A stretch of DNA of 64,000 nucleotides from Candidatus Nucleicultrix amoebiphila FS5. Lineage in GTDB: Bacteria; Pseudomonadota; Alphaproteobacteria; Caedimonadales; Nucleicultricaceae. Under the pieces are notes generated by a model. The model ran no database searches, was not told the DNA's origin, and saw nothing but the letters and a program-made list of their open reading frames with translations. The stretch lies in NCBI RefSeq assembly GCF_002117145.1, contig NZ_CP008743.1, forward strand, positions 1,240,001 through 1,304,000, written 5' to 3'. Within the stretch, counting starts at the first letter, position 1. Each line of letters begins with the position of its first letter. Positions 15,600-23,673 of the stretch are shown here, piece by piece. The position numbers and the translations under genes are program-made.

Positions 15600-16814
15600 A
15601 TGAACCGCTCATTTAATTTTAGTGTACCATTTATATTAATACTTATTATAGCTGCTGCTGAAATGGCCACGGCAATTTACACACCATGCCTTCCTCTTGT
15701 TGCAAAGCATTTCAACGTTTCCGAATCTCTCGTGCAATGGACGATAAGCATTAATCTCTTAGGGCTTGCTCTCTCTGGCCCTATTTACGGTCCGTTCTCA
15801 GATTGTTTTGGGAGAAGAGCCATCTTGCGCGTTGGGATGGGACTCTTTCTTGTCGGCTCTTTTTTTTCTTTTTTAGCCTATTCAATCGAGAGTTTACTTC
15901 TTGCACGCTTTATTCAAGGATTAGGGGCAGGCGTGGCCGTCGTTGTGGCCTTTGCAACTGTACGTGATCTCTTTACAGAACAAAAAAGTGCACAAGTTCT
16001 CTCTTACATGGGGATGGCGATTGCGTTATCGCCGGGTGTTGCCCCCATTCTAGGAAGTTCCTTAGCCTACCATTTCAATTGGAAGATGTGCTTTGGAGTG
16101 GTCAGTGGTGTTGCGTTGATGATCTTTATCCTATTGTTTACGTGGATGCCTGAGACGCTGGCCAAAAAGGAGCGCTCAGAGTATTCCTTTACGTCAATCG
16201 TGCGCGGGTATGGCCGCGCGTTTCAAAATGGTCGGTTTCTCACATTATCTTTAATTCCAAGTTTGATGATTGGCGGTCTTTGGGCATGGATGGCGACGCT
16301 CCCCGTGCTCTTTATTAGTCATCTCGACGTGCCGCTTCATGACTATGGCTATTATGGTTTCAGTGGCGTCGCCATTTATGTGATGGGGACGTTCATCAAC
16401 AGCCGATGGGTGAGAAGAGTCCCTTTACGAACGCTTTTAGCGGGGGGTCTCTGGATGTCTTTTTTCAGCAGTGTTTCGCTTATTGTCGCTGGATATTTAG
16501 ACTTCAATTCTCCTGTCCTGTTGCAAATTTTGAACTTTCCGTTTGCTTTTGGATTGGCGCTTATCCTTCCCAATGGAACAGCCCTGGCATTTTCAGAAGT
16601 CAAAGAAGGCCGTGGCACCAGTGCAGCTCTTTTAGGATCCGCTGAAATGGCGTTTGGTGCCTTGGGTATTTTTCTTATGGGGATCCTCTTCCAAGGAACG
16701 ATCATCGCGATTGCTGGCGTGATGCTTGGGTGTGGCGTGGTAAGTCTTATTCTCTTTTATAGTCTTCCCAAAAGAGAAGAAGCCGAAGTTGTGATTTCTG
16801 AAGTCAGCCATTGA
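15600..16814 (+). CDS. MFS drug transporter, Bcr/CflA type
   Basis: ATG 15600 (AGGA about nine bases upstream) gives 404 residues. A longer frame opens at a TTG at 15507 with no ribosome site. Twelve membrane helices are evident. Motif A reads Gly-Pro-Phe-Ser-Asp-Cys-Phe-Gly-Arg-Arg after helix 2, and Ala-Arg-Phe-Ile-Gln-Gly-Leu-Gly-Ala-Gly lies in helix 4, as in drug:H+ antiporters of the Bcr/CflA family. It works in the inner membrane. A structured leader precedes it, so inducible expression is possible. A second, related MFS gene converges on it. Confidence 0.85.
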   Translation: MNRSFNFSVPFILILIIAAAEMATAIYTPCLPLVAKHFNVSESLVQWTISINLLGLALSGPIYGPFSDCFGRRAILRVGMGLFLVGSFFSFLAYSIESLLLARFIQGLGAGVAVVVAFATVRDLFTEQKSAQVLSYMGMAIALSPGVAPILGSSLAYHFNWKMCFGVVSGVALMIFILLFTWMPETLAKKERSEYSFTSIVRGYGRAFQNGRFLTLSLIPSLMIGGLWAWMATLPVLFISHLDVPLHDYGYYGFSGVAIYVMGTFINSRWVRRVPLRTLLAGGLWMSFFSSVSLIVAGYLDFNSPVLLQILNFPFAFGLALILPNGTALAFSEVKEGRGTSAALLGSAEMAFGALGIFLMGILFQGTIIAIAGVMLGCGVVSLILFYSLPKREEAEVVISEVSH

Positions 16815-16833
16815 TTCAGGATGAGGGCATTGA

Positions 16834-16869
16834 GAGTACACCATGCTGTGCAAACCGTGTGGTGTACTC
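16834..16869. terminator. Hairpin between convergent MFS genes
   Basis: GAGTACACCA (16834-16843) and TGGTGTACTC (16860-16869) are perfect complements around a 16-base loop. It lies between the two convergent stop codons. T-runs are poor, so termination may be weak or rho-assisted. Confidence 0.55.
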
Positions 16870-16878
16870 ACCTTCTAT

Positions 16879-18087
16879 TTAGACTTCCTTGGAAAACGTC
16901 ATGAGCGCCTGATTTTTGATCACAAAAAACAGGGTGACAGAAATCATGAGAATGAAGATCGCGATCATAATTCCGATACTTTGAAACGATCCTTGATAAA
17001 AATAGCCCGCTAGTTGCAGACACAACGCTGAGATGATCAGACGTGCCCCTTGCATGACGGCCGATACGCGCCCCTTGGCTTTTGGCATAAAGTTCAGGGC
17101 GATGGGATACAACACCGTCGTTGGAATAATCTGCCCAATAATAAAGGGCAAAAGGGCCAAGGTAATCACCAACGCATTGCGACTATCCATGACCGTGATC
17201 AATGCGATGCATAAGAAACTCACCCCAAAAATCTGATTAGAAAGGGAGAGCATTTTCTTTTGGTCACACCGACTGATGATGAGGCCAAAGAGAAGGCTCC
17301 CCAACGCAAATACAAGGGCCAATGCCCCTTGATAGTATCCAAAATGGGAAAGGCTCACGCCCAAATCTTCCATGTAAAGAAGCGGCGACATCCCTACAAA
17401 AATCCAATAGGGGACAAACATCAAAACAATATGGGTGATGAGTAGCATCAGCGGGCGTGATTGGAAAATGGGTATATAACCGCGCAGGGAGAGTGGTTCC
17501 TTATGCGCGGGCCGGGGCTGACTTGGAATAAAAATCGCGACCATTCCAAATGTCCCCAGACCCATCAGTAAAAGCGTCACAAAGTTTCCTTGCCAATGAA
17601 AATACAGAGTGATGTAACTTCCGATGACGGGTGCCGCCGCTGCTGAGGCATTCATAAGACCATTCAGCATGGCCATAAGAGCCTGCTGCTTTTTCAAAGG
17701 ATAGGCGTCGGCGATAATCAAAAAACTGAGGATCGCCGGTGCCGCCACCCCCATCCCTTGGAGAAAGCGTCCGATCAAAAGAAAAACAAAAGACAATGTC
17801 CATAAACAAAAAACACTGCCGATAATAAATGTTATCAAACCCATAACAATAATGGGTTTGCGACCATAGCGATCCGCCAATCCGCCCACAAAAAACAGGC
17901 TGAAACAAAACCCCAAAAAATTGATGGACAATAACGCTTCGACCCAAAAAGGAGAGAGGTCAAAATGACGTTGCAGCTCTGGAAAGCTCGGCACAAAAAG
18001 ATCGAACTCCATCCCCGCTAAGAGATCCATCAAAATGATGGTGATTAAGACCATCCCTTTGGTGTAGCCTTTGTTCATTATCGACAT
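16879..18087 (-). CDS. MFS drug transporter, Bcr/CflA type
   Basis: The protein has 402 residues, or 399 if ATG 18078 is used, which sits better from the GAGG. Twelve helices are predicted. Motif A is Gly-Gly-Leu-Ala-Asp-Arg-Tyr-Gly-Arg-Lys and helix 4 has Gly-Arg-Phe-Leu-Gln-Gly-Met-Gly. The early helix 1 Asp (Ala-Gly-Met-Glu-Phe-Asp) fits proton-coupled multidrug efflux. It is convergent with the related transporter at 15600-16814. The pair may have arisen by old duplication or by independent gain. Confidence 0.84.
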   Translation of the reverse strand: MSIMNKGYTKGMVLITIILMDLLAGMEFDLFVPSFPELQRHFDLSPFWVEALLSINFLGFCFSLFFVGGLADRYGRKPIIVMGLITFIIGSVFCLWTLSFVFLLIGRFLQGMGVAAPAILSFLIIADAYPLKKQQALMAMLNGLMNASAAAAPVIGSYITLYFHWQGNFVTLLLMGLGTFGMVAIFIPSQPRPAHKEPLSLRGYIPIFQSRPLMLLITHIVLMFVPYWIFVGMSPLLYMEDLGVSLSHFGYYQGALALVFALGSLLFGLIISRCDQKKMLSLSNQIFGVSFLCIALITVMDSRNALVITLALLPFIIGQIIPTTVLYPIALNFMPKAKGRVSAVMQGARLIISALCLQLAGYFYQGSFQSIGIMIAIFILMISVTLFFVIKNQALMTFSKEV

Positions 18088-18188
18088 GCCTCTTGTGAAA
18101 ACTTTTCTTTATAAAAAGACAGTGTAACGAATCACGCCGTCTTCTAAAAGAGAAGATCATCCATACTGGATTGCTTTCTATTAAAAAC

Positions 18189-18266
18189 TTGACATAGTGA
18201 TAAATATGGATATAGTGTTCTAAATAAATCATAAAAATCATGCGGGCGGTGTGTAACGTTTAGAAC
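18189..18266 (+). promoter_or_regulatory. Promoter and inverted repeat before the Rpn-like gene
   Basis: TTGACA (18189-18194) and TATAGT (18211-18216) are 16 bases apart. Immediately after, GTTCTAAA (18217-18224) and TTTAGAAC (18259-18266) form an exact inverted repeat with a 34-base gap, ending at the ribosome site. This may be a regulator site or an mRNA stem. Confidence 0.5.
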
Positions 18267-18279
18267 AGGAGAATGTTCC

Positions 18280-19629
18280 ATGGGTCTGCAATGGGTGCGT
18301 CCAAAATTTATAGCAAGTGTCGTGGGGTTATGTGTCTTGATCTCTGGGGAGAGCCAGGGGTCGTTCTTAATGGAAGACTTAGTCCAAGGCGTTAATCGTC
18401 TGTGCTTAAAGAAAAAACCAGAATCGGAGAAGGGTCATACTCTCAGTCAAAACAAGAGGGGTGTTTCTCGACGGGGAAAAACAAAATTATCCCTTATCAA
18501 TAAACATTTACAGCGTCGGTCTTTTACAACGCGTCATCCTCTCTTGCGGGGAACTGAAGATAGTAAGAAGGCAAAACAGATCTTCGCAAATCCCATCTAT
18601 GACCGTACGGTCAAAACTATCTTAAACAATGATGAGGCCCGTCTGGATTTCATCAGAACTTTTGCCAAGCTTCCTGAGGTTAAGAGCACGGAATTACTTG
18701 ACACTCATTTGAATCCGTTGAAACGATTCGGGGTCCTTAAAAAAACACTTAAGAATCCAGATCTTCGCAAACTCATGAAAAAAATCCAAAAGACACAAGC
18801 GGTGAGTGCTGAGGATCTGCAATCTCCTCATGTAACAGAGACATTAATCAAGCTTGCACCGGTCTTGGATGATTTAATCGGGATCATCCCTGAAGAAAGA
18901 GATTCCCAGGTGGATGTATTGTGTCGGTTATCAACCAAGGATTATGCGATTGTTGAGGTTCAGGTTCCCAAAGATGATATGTGGGATGCACGGGCCTTGG
19001 CTTATGCCGCCCATATATATGGCAATCAGTTACGGCGTGGACAAAAGTGGGAGAAACTAAAATCAGTGATCGGCATCAATATCCTCGGCGGTGGTCAAAA
19101 TAAGGTCAAACATTGGCCTGAAGGGGAGGGATTTATGCGTCATTACAAGATGCAAGATGAAGCGATCCCTCCCCATGTGATTCCCCAGTTGCAGTTGATT
19201 CAGTATTCGTTGGGGAATATTAAGGACCAGGAAGAAGCACTCAGAAAGGATGAAAATCTTAAAAACTGGCTAGAGTATTTTAATGACGCAGAAAATAAAA
19301 AAGAGATCCCTGAAGACGTAAGTGAAGGGTTAAAGAAAGCCTATGAGTTAGCAAAGCAAGATACACACTCTTTTCGAAGACGTAATCAATATTTGCGCTC
19401 GAGAGATTCTTATGCTCAACATACCGAATATACGGCTATGGTCAAAAATGATGGGATAAAAAAAGGTCGCGAGGAAGGTAAAGTAGAAGGGATAAAAGAG
19501 GGGATAAAAGAAGCCAGCCTTGAGATTGCGAAAAAGTTACTCAAAAAAAATCTCTCTTCGGAAGAGGTTGCAGCGACCACAGGTCTTTCTCTCGAAGATC
19601 TCAAAACTCTCCAGGAAGAGAGACACTAA
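18280..19629 (+). CDS. Exported Rpn-family PD-(D/E)XK nuclease-like protein
   Basis: The 449-residue protein starts at ATG 18280 with AGGAG eight bases upstream. The N-terminus is a signal peptide (ending near Ser-Gln-Gly-Ser), which is unusual for this family. Residues ~100-350 match the Rpn (recombination-promoting nuclease, PDDEXK transposase-like) family: Asp212 in Gln-Val-Asp-Val-Leu and Glu226-x-Gln228 in Val-Glu-Val-Gln form the active site. The C-terminus has the typical Gly/Glu/Lys-repeat tail and a Leu-Ser-Leu-Glu-Asp-Leu HTH-like end. A Lys/Arg-rich linker (43-90) lies between signal and nuclease. It could be a periplasmic or host-directed nuclease (inference). Confidence 0.76.
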   Translation: MGLQWVRPKFIASVVGLCVLISGESQGSFLMEDLVQGVNRLCLKKKPESEKGHTLSQNKRGVSRRGKTKLSLINKHLQRRSFTTRHPLLRGTEDSKKAKQIFANPIYDRTVKTILNNDEARLDFIRTFAKLPEVKSTELLDTHLNPLKRFGVLKKTLKNPDLRKLMKKIQKTQAVSAEDLQSPHVTETLIKLAPVLDDLIGIIPEERDSQVDVLCRLSTKDYAIVEVQVPKDDMWDARALAYAAHIYGNQLRRGQKWEKLKSVIGINILGGGQNKVKHWPEGEGFMRHYKMQDEAIPPHVIPQLQLIQYSLGNIKDQEEALRKDENLKNWLEYFNDAENKKEIPEDVSEGLKKAYELAKQDTHSFRRRNQYLRSRDSYAQHTEYTAMVKNDGIKKGREEGKVEGIKEGIKEASLEIAKKLLKKNLSSEEVAATTGLSLEDLKTLQEERH

Positions 19630-19643
19630 AAAGACCTAGCTCA

Positions 19644-19664
19644 AAGAGAGCCAGGGGCTCTCTT
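19644..19664 (+). terminator. Terminator hairpin after the Rpn-like gene
   Basis: AAGAGAGCC and GGCTCTCTT are exact complements around a three-base loop, 14 bases after the stop codon. The following sequence is only weakly T-rich (GGGGTTTTA). Confidence 0.65.
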
Positions 19665-19675
19665 ATCGAGGGGTT

Positions 19676-20167
19676 TTACAAGAGATCGTTAACAAAGTAT
19701 GTGTCGTAGAGTGACCATCCAAGTTCCCGGTCTTCGATGACAAAGCTGCGGGTGAGTAAGCGGAGACAGGCTTTACGCACATCAACGGGTTGCTCTGTGT
19801 TTTCAACAAGTGAAGTAGCGATGAGACGAAATTGAAAATAGTCATCTGTATCACCCCGTGATAAGTCAAAAAGACTGCGAATAGCTTTTTCTTGACCGAG
19901 ATGATGTTTGTTGGTGGCAATTTTCATCAATTTGCTTTGTCCAACAGCTCTTAGAGAAAGGTCGTCCGATTGAAAAAGAGTCAAAGATTTTTCATAATTG
20001 GTTGATCGTTTCTTTTTAGACAGTTCTTTATTTTCTTGACCGCCTGAGATGTCTCCCCGACTTCTTTTGGCTGTTCTAACGACAGTACCTTCTTCAGATA
20101 GAGAAGAACTGGCAGCACACGGCACGGCAAATGCAGTCATAACAATAAGAGTAAAAATACTTTTCAA
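19676..20167 (-). CDS. Exported protein with basic NLS-like clusters
   Basis: GGGAGG lies five bases before TTG 20167, giving 163 residues with a tight signal peptide (Lys-Ser-Ile-Phe-Thr-Leu-Ile-Val, ending near Cys-Ala-Ala-Ser). The longer ATG frame from 20221 has no ribosome site. The mature N-terminus holds Ala-Lys-Arg-Ser-Arg and Ser-Lys-Lys-Lys-Arg-Ser, like a bipartite nuclear localisation signal. The rest is helical (Leu/Arg/Asp-rich), possibly an alpha-helical repeat. No family is recognised. A palindromic repeat block lies just upstream. Confidence 0.55.
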   Translation of the reverse strand: MKSIFTLIVMTAFAVPCAASSSLSEEGTVVRTAKRSRGDISGGQENKELSKKKRSTNYEKSLTLFQSDDLSLRAVGQSKLMKIATNKHHLGQEKAIRSLFDLSRGDTDDYFQFRLIATSLVENTEQPVDVRKACLRLLTRSFVIEDRELGWSLYDTYFVNDLL

Positions 20168-20261
20168 AATAACCTCCCAGACGAATGATAGGTGCCAACT
20201 CCCGTGACACCAAGAATTCATATGGGGAGGGATTTAAAAGATTCAAGGTGCATAATAGAAA

Positions 20262-20545
20262 ATCGTCTCGCGGCGGTTCAGCGTGCTTATTGGTAACCAA
20301 ACCACGTCCCTGCGAGGCCCCTTGGCCGCGGCAGTCCATCTTGCTTATTTAACTGGATCACGTCGCTTCGCTCGTGATGACGCACTTCTATAGGCCGTCA
20401 TCGCGGCGATTCTTTCAGAACCGCGGGGCGATTCAGCGTGTTTATGTGTAACTAGACCACGTCTCTGCGAGGCCTCTTGGCCGCGGCAGTCCATCTTGCT
20501 TGTTGTGCTGGATCACGTCGCTCTGCGCGTGATGACGTTCTATGC
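20262..20545. repeat. Palindromic repeat cluster R1
   Basis: Several copies of a two-form palindrome lie in tandem: one with TGCGAGGCCCCTTGGCCGCG and one with GGATCACGTCGCTTCGCTCG followed by TGATGACG. The stretch 20311-20405 is identical over 95 bases to 46041-46135 in cluster R5, then has one mismatch and 20 more identical bases. The cluster ends 12 bases before the stop codon of the minus-strand gene at 20557. Confidence 0.85.
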
Positions 20546-20556
20546 GAGTGTTAAAA

Positions 20557-21171
20557 TTACTTATTTTGCCAAATTTTATTTTCGAGTGTGGAAATTGTGT
20601 TGTAAAAATTTAGATATTTTGGCGTTTCTTTTGTTGCTATTTTTAGCAAATCAGAAATGTTCCAGAATAGATCAATTCTGCTACCGGATGTAAGAAAGAC
20701 AACGATAGAGAATAGTGCTGCGACACTATCTAAAGCTGCTTTAAAAGGCTTATCTTCACCAGCTTCCTTCCCATGTTTAATATGATTATATACTTGCCAC
20801 CAATCGAATTGGTAGCAATCGCAGCTTTTTTTTGATGAAAGAGATCCTCTCTCCCAAGGAGTAAGATAAATAGGCCTTATATAGGGAGTCAAAATGGAAA
20901 GATCAAAGCCATTTGTCCTCAAATAATTTTCAATTCTTGACGCTGCAGAACAACTACATTTTCTTATAGAGGTGTTTAATTTATTTGTCACTAAGTTCAA
21001 GCTTTGCTCAATCATCGCACAGCTGCTTAATACGATTTTACGAATTTCGGCTGAATCTGTTTGGTAATTATTTTTATCTAGATCAACATACATGAGAAGG
21101 GTTCGAAGGTCAGCCTCAACAGATCTATAATTGTTATAAATTTTATCAAGGGTGAGTGTCATGTTATCCAC
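20557..21171 (-). CDS. Cytosolic helical protein, possibly HEPN-like
   Basis: The 204-residue protein has no signal peptide. It is mostly helical, with a Cys-Ser-Cys-Ser segment (~72-75), Cys-Asp-Cys, and a Trp-Trp-Gln-Val-Tyr-Asn-His-Ile-Lys-His motif (~128-137). The Asn-x-x-Lys-His pattern in a helix is reminiscent of HEPN-type proteins, but no Arg-x4-6-His ribonuclease motif is clear. It lies 18 bases after a two-helix membrane-protein gene, apparently one operon. The pair could be a stress or defence module; this is inference from layout. Confidence 0.55.
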   Translation of the reverse strand: MDNMTLTLDKIYNNYRSVEADLRTLLMYVDLDKNNYQTDSAEIRKIVLSSCAMIEQSLNLVTNKLNTSIRKCSCSAASRIENYLRTNGFDLSILTPYIRPIYLTPWERGSLSSKKSCDCYQFDWWQVYNHIKHGKEAGEDKPFKAALDSVAALFSIVVFLTSGSRIDLFWNISDLLKIATKETPKYLNFYNTISTLENKIWQNK

Positions 21172-21189
21172 GGCTTAGTTTCTGGATGA

Positions 21190-21888
21190 TTAATCATTTT
21201 TTATCATTTCGCGTCGATTTTTAACGTCTGTTGCCAAATCTTTAAAATACTTAAGGGCGGTTGGTTGTTTGGGCTTTATTTTTTTTATAAAACAATCATC
21301 AAATATGTCACCATACTCAATGATTGTTGTTCCCATTAACTCATCAAATTGTTCTAAGCTTATGTACTCTTTTTTATAAAAGTATCCCATCATCTCTAAC
21401 AAATTGAGAAAATCAGTAATCATATGATATTCTTTTTTTTCTTTTGTTTTTTTCTCTTCTAACTCCTTGAAGCGTTTAATAACCTTCTCTGAGTCACTGA
21501 TATTTTTTTTGCCTTTACTTAAAATATTATCTATCAATAATCTTGCCTCATTCTGTTGAGGCATCTCCCAAAGCTTGATAATCTCTAGTAAAAAACTTCC
21601 TTCTATGTCTCTCTTGATAGGGACCAGTTGCATATAAGCAATTAAGGCTAACGCAGTCGTTGCAACACCAGTAAAAAAATACAAAAAAGCATCAACTTCT
21701 TCACTTGCATTTTCCAAGGAGCATCCTTGTGGTGGATTAAGCCAATCTGCGAAGAAATTTCTAATTAAGAACGTGCCAATTATTATGACCATAATAACAA
21801 AAAGAGTAAACCTTAAGGGATGCCTACTCATCCCATTTTTAATTTTTTCAAATGACGTTTTTATTCTTTCACAACAACACAAAGACAT
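21190..21888 (-). CDS. Two-helix membrane protein (DUF4760-like)
   Basis: The 232-residue protein has two membrane helices (~29-48 and ~67-87) and a cytosolic helical tail with a charged coiled-coil (Leu-Glu-Glu-Lys-Lys-Thr-Lys-Glu-Lys-Lys, ~144-153), then Phe-Leu-Asn-Leu-Leu-Glu-Met-Met-Gly. This layout resembles DUF4760 proteins; I am not certain of the family. It is the first gene of a pair with the helical protein at 20557-21171. The pair is more AT-rich than its surroundings and is flanked by repeats R1 and R2, which hints at acquisition as a unit. Confidence 0.55.
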   Translation of the reverse strand: MSLCCCERIKTSFEKIKNGMSRHPLRFTLFVIMVIIIGTFLIRNFFADWLNPPQGCSLENASEEVDAFLYFFTGVATTALALIAYMQLVPIKRDIEGSFLLEIIKLWEMPQQNEARLLIDNILSKGKKNISDSEKVIKRFKELEEKKTKEKKEYHMITDFLNLLEMMGYFYKKEYISLEQFDELMGTTIIEYGDIFDDCFIKKIKPKQPTALKYFKDLATDVKNRREMIKND

Positions 21889-22019
21889 GTCTCCCGTTGT
21901 ATTAGATTATTTTAACAATTTGGCATTAATTTATTATTAATATGAGTATGTCTTTTGCTAACCTTCGGTCTCTCTCCCCCGCGTCAAAAACTTTTTCTCT
22001 GCATCGAAGCGCCCAGAAG

Positions 22020-22084
22020 AAATTGAAGAAGATAGATCAGGTCGCTCCGCCCGTGATGACGAAAGGGACGTCATCGTGGGGCCC
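22020..22084. repeat. Palindromic repeat fragment R2
   Basis: A diverged copy of the repeat family (GATCAGGTCGCTCCGCCCG then TGATGACG, followed by GTCATCG) lies in the ~400-base gap between two divergent genes. The rest of the gap holds a GGGGGA/TCCCCC hairpin at 22208-22227 and no convincing gene. Confidence 0.6.
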
Positions 22085-22296
22085 TCATAAATCACGGAAG
22101 GGCAAAATAAATATTTGAAGAGCGTTCTTAAGAAGATCCGCATTTTTCAAGGCTTTCCAAGGAAAATTACCCCTTAAATTGTAGAAAAAATTTGACGGGC
22201 GGTGTGCGGGGGACGTATAGTTCCCCCAGTTTCATTTTTCTCCTCTTAATGTTTCTTTTCCCTTCCTCTGCGGGCCTTTGTTTTTTTTAAGGAATT

Positions 22297-23610
22297 ATGC
22301 CCATGATCGGGACGCTTTCTGAATCAGCTCCTCAGGATGCTCTGGAGTCATCTTCTCTTCAAACACCTCCCTGGAATCCCCGGCCCAATCAAGGGGAGCC
22401 CTCGGGGGATTGGCGCTATTGGTTGGTCATGGCGGGGCGCGGATTTGGAAAAACTCGACTGGGGGCTGAAACCATTCGCCGATGGGTGATGGAAGAGGGC
22501 GCGCGCTCTATTGCCTTAGTGGGGGCGACGGCCGATGAAGTGCGCCAGGTGATGGTGGAAGGCGTTAGTGGCCTTTTAGCAATTCATCCGCCCCATGAGC
22601 GCCCCCGTTATGAGCCGTCAAAAAAACGTCTTACCTGGCCCAACGGCGCGGTGGCGTATCTTTATAGTGCGCGCGCCTATGAAAAATTGCGGGGGCCAGA
22701 ATTTGATGCGGCCTGGATTGATGAGTTGGCCAAGTTTGAGTATGGCGAGCTGCTGTTTCAAAATCTGAATTTAGCGCTGCGTTTGGGCCGTCGCCCTAAG
22801 ATGGTGATCACCACAACGCCCCGGGCGCGACCCCTGATGAAACGGTTGTTGGGGTATGCAAAAAAGGGGAGTCTGGTGTTAACCACGGGGACCACCTATG
22901 ACAATACCGAGCACTTAAGTGCGGCGGCTTTGGAAGAATATCAAAGCACTTTTGCTGGCACACGATTTGAAGCCCAAGAAATTTTAGGCCAATTGGTGGA
23001 AGACGATGAAGGCACTTTATGGAAACAGGATGTGATCGATACGTTTCGTGTGAAAGAGGTGGAGGTGCCTTTAAAGCGCGTTGTGGTGGCTGTGGATCCG
23101 GCGGCTACCCATAATCCAGAATCCGATGAAACCGGCCTTGTCGTGGCGGCATTGGGAACGGATAATCAGGCGTATATCCTGGAAGATTTGAGTGGTCGAT
23201 ATCCCGCCAGAGAATGGACAAAACGCGCGGTGGCGGCCTATGAGCGTCACAAAGCGGATGGTATTATTTATGAACAGAATATCGGCGGCGATGCGGTCGG
23301 GGATTTAATCCAGACATTTTTGGCCGGCGCCAATGTGATCCCTGTGATGGCCCGGCGCAGTAAAATTACCCGGGCGGAACCCATTGCCGCTTTGTATGAA
23401 AAAGGACGTGTTCATCACGTTGGAAGTGACTTAAAGCATTTGGAAAAGCAAATGACGACCTATATTCCCGGCGTGAGTGAAAGCTCTCCCGATCGGATGG
23501 ATGCTCTTGTCTGGGCGCTCAGTGAATTAATGTTAGGACAACACAAGGCCCAACCTCCTCCGAATCTTTGGAGAAGGTTGGGGAAGGGAATCATGCCCTT
23601 TGGCCCGTGA
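22297..23610 (+). CDS. Phage/GTA-type terminase large subunit, orphan
   Basis: The 437-residue protein is a DNA-packaging motor ATPase-nuclease. Walker A is Ala-Gly-Arg-Gly-Phe-Gly-Lys-Thr (46-53), the acidic pair of Walker B is Asp142-Glu143, and the nuclease domain begins with Val-Ala-Val-Asp267-Pro and ends with Asp-Arg-Met-Asp-Ala-Leu. Sequence style matches gene-transfer-agent TerL of alphaproteobacteria, and the length is normal. Base composition is clearly richer in G+C than most neighbours. No portal, capsid or tail gene is in the window, so it is either part of a scattered GTA set or a remnant that stayed intact. Confidence 0.88.
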   Translation: MPMIGTLSESAPQDALESSSLQTPPWNPRPNQGEPSGDWRYWLVMAGRGFGKTRLGAETIRRWVMEEGARSIALVGATADEVRQVMVEGVSGLLAIHPPHERPRYEPSKKRLTWPNGAVAYLYSARAYEKLRGPEFDAAWIDELAKFEYGELLFQNLNLALRLGRRPKMVITTTPRARPLMKRLLGYAKKGSLVLTTGTTYDNTEHLSAAALEEYQSTFAGTRFEAQEILGQLVEDDEGTLWKQDVIDTFRVKEVEVPLKRVVVAVDPAATHNPESDETGLVVAALGTDNQAYILEDLSGRYPAREWTKRAVAAYERHKADGIIYEQNIGGDAVGDLIQTFLAGANVIPVMARRSKITRAEPIAALYEKGRVHHVGSDLKHLEKQMTTYIPGVSESSPDRMDALVWALSELMLGQHKAQPPPNLWRRLGKGIMPFGP

Positions 23611-23673
23611 GGATTATCTGAAAAGAGAGCCTTTTTAGAAGAACTCGATCTAGTCGAATTGACGTGCACGCGC

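Noticed and set aside
17501-17947. 148-codon minus-strand ORF inside the MFS gene
   Set aside because: Out-of-frame shadow of the transporter; composition unlike a real protein.
21958-22143. 61-codon minus-strand ORF
   Set aside because: Covers repeat fragment R2, no ribosome site, and no recognisable protein.
22297-23610. Prophage reading of the terminase region
   Set aside because: No other phage structural, lysis or integrase genes nearby, and the flanks are exported-protein genes.
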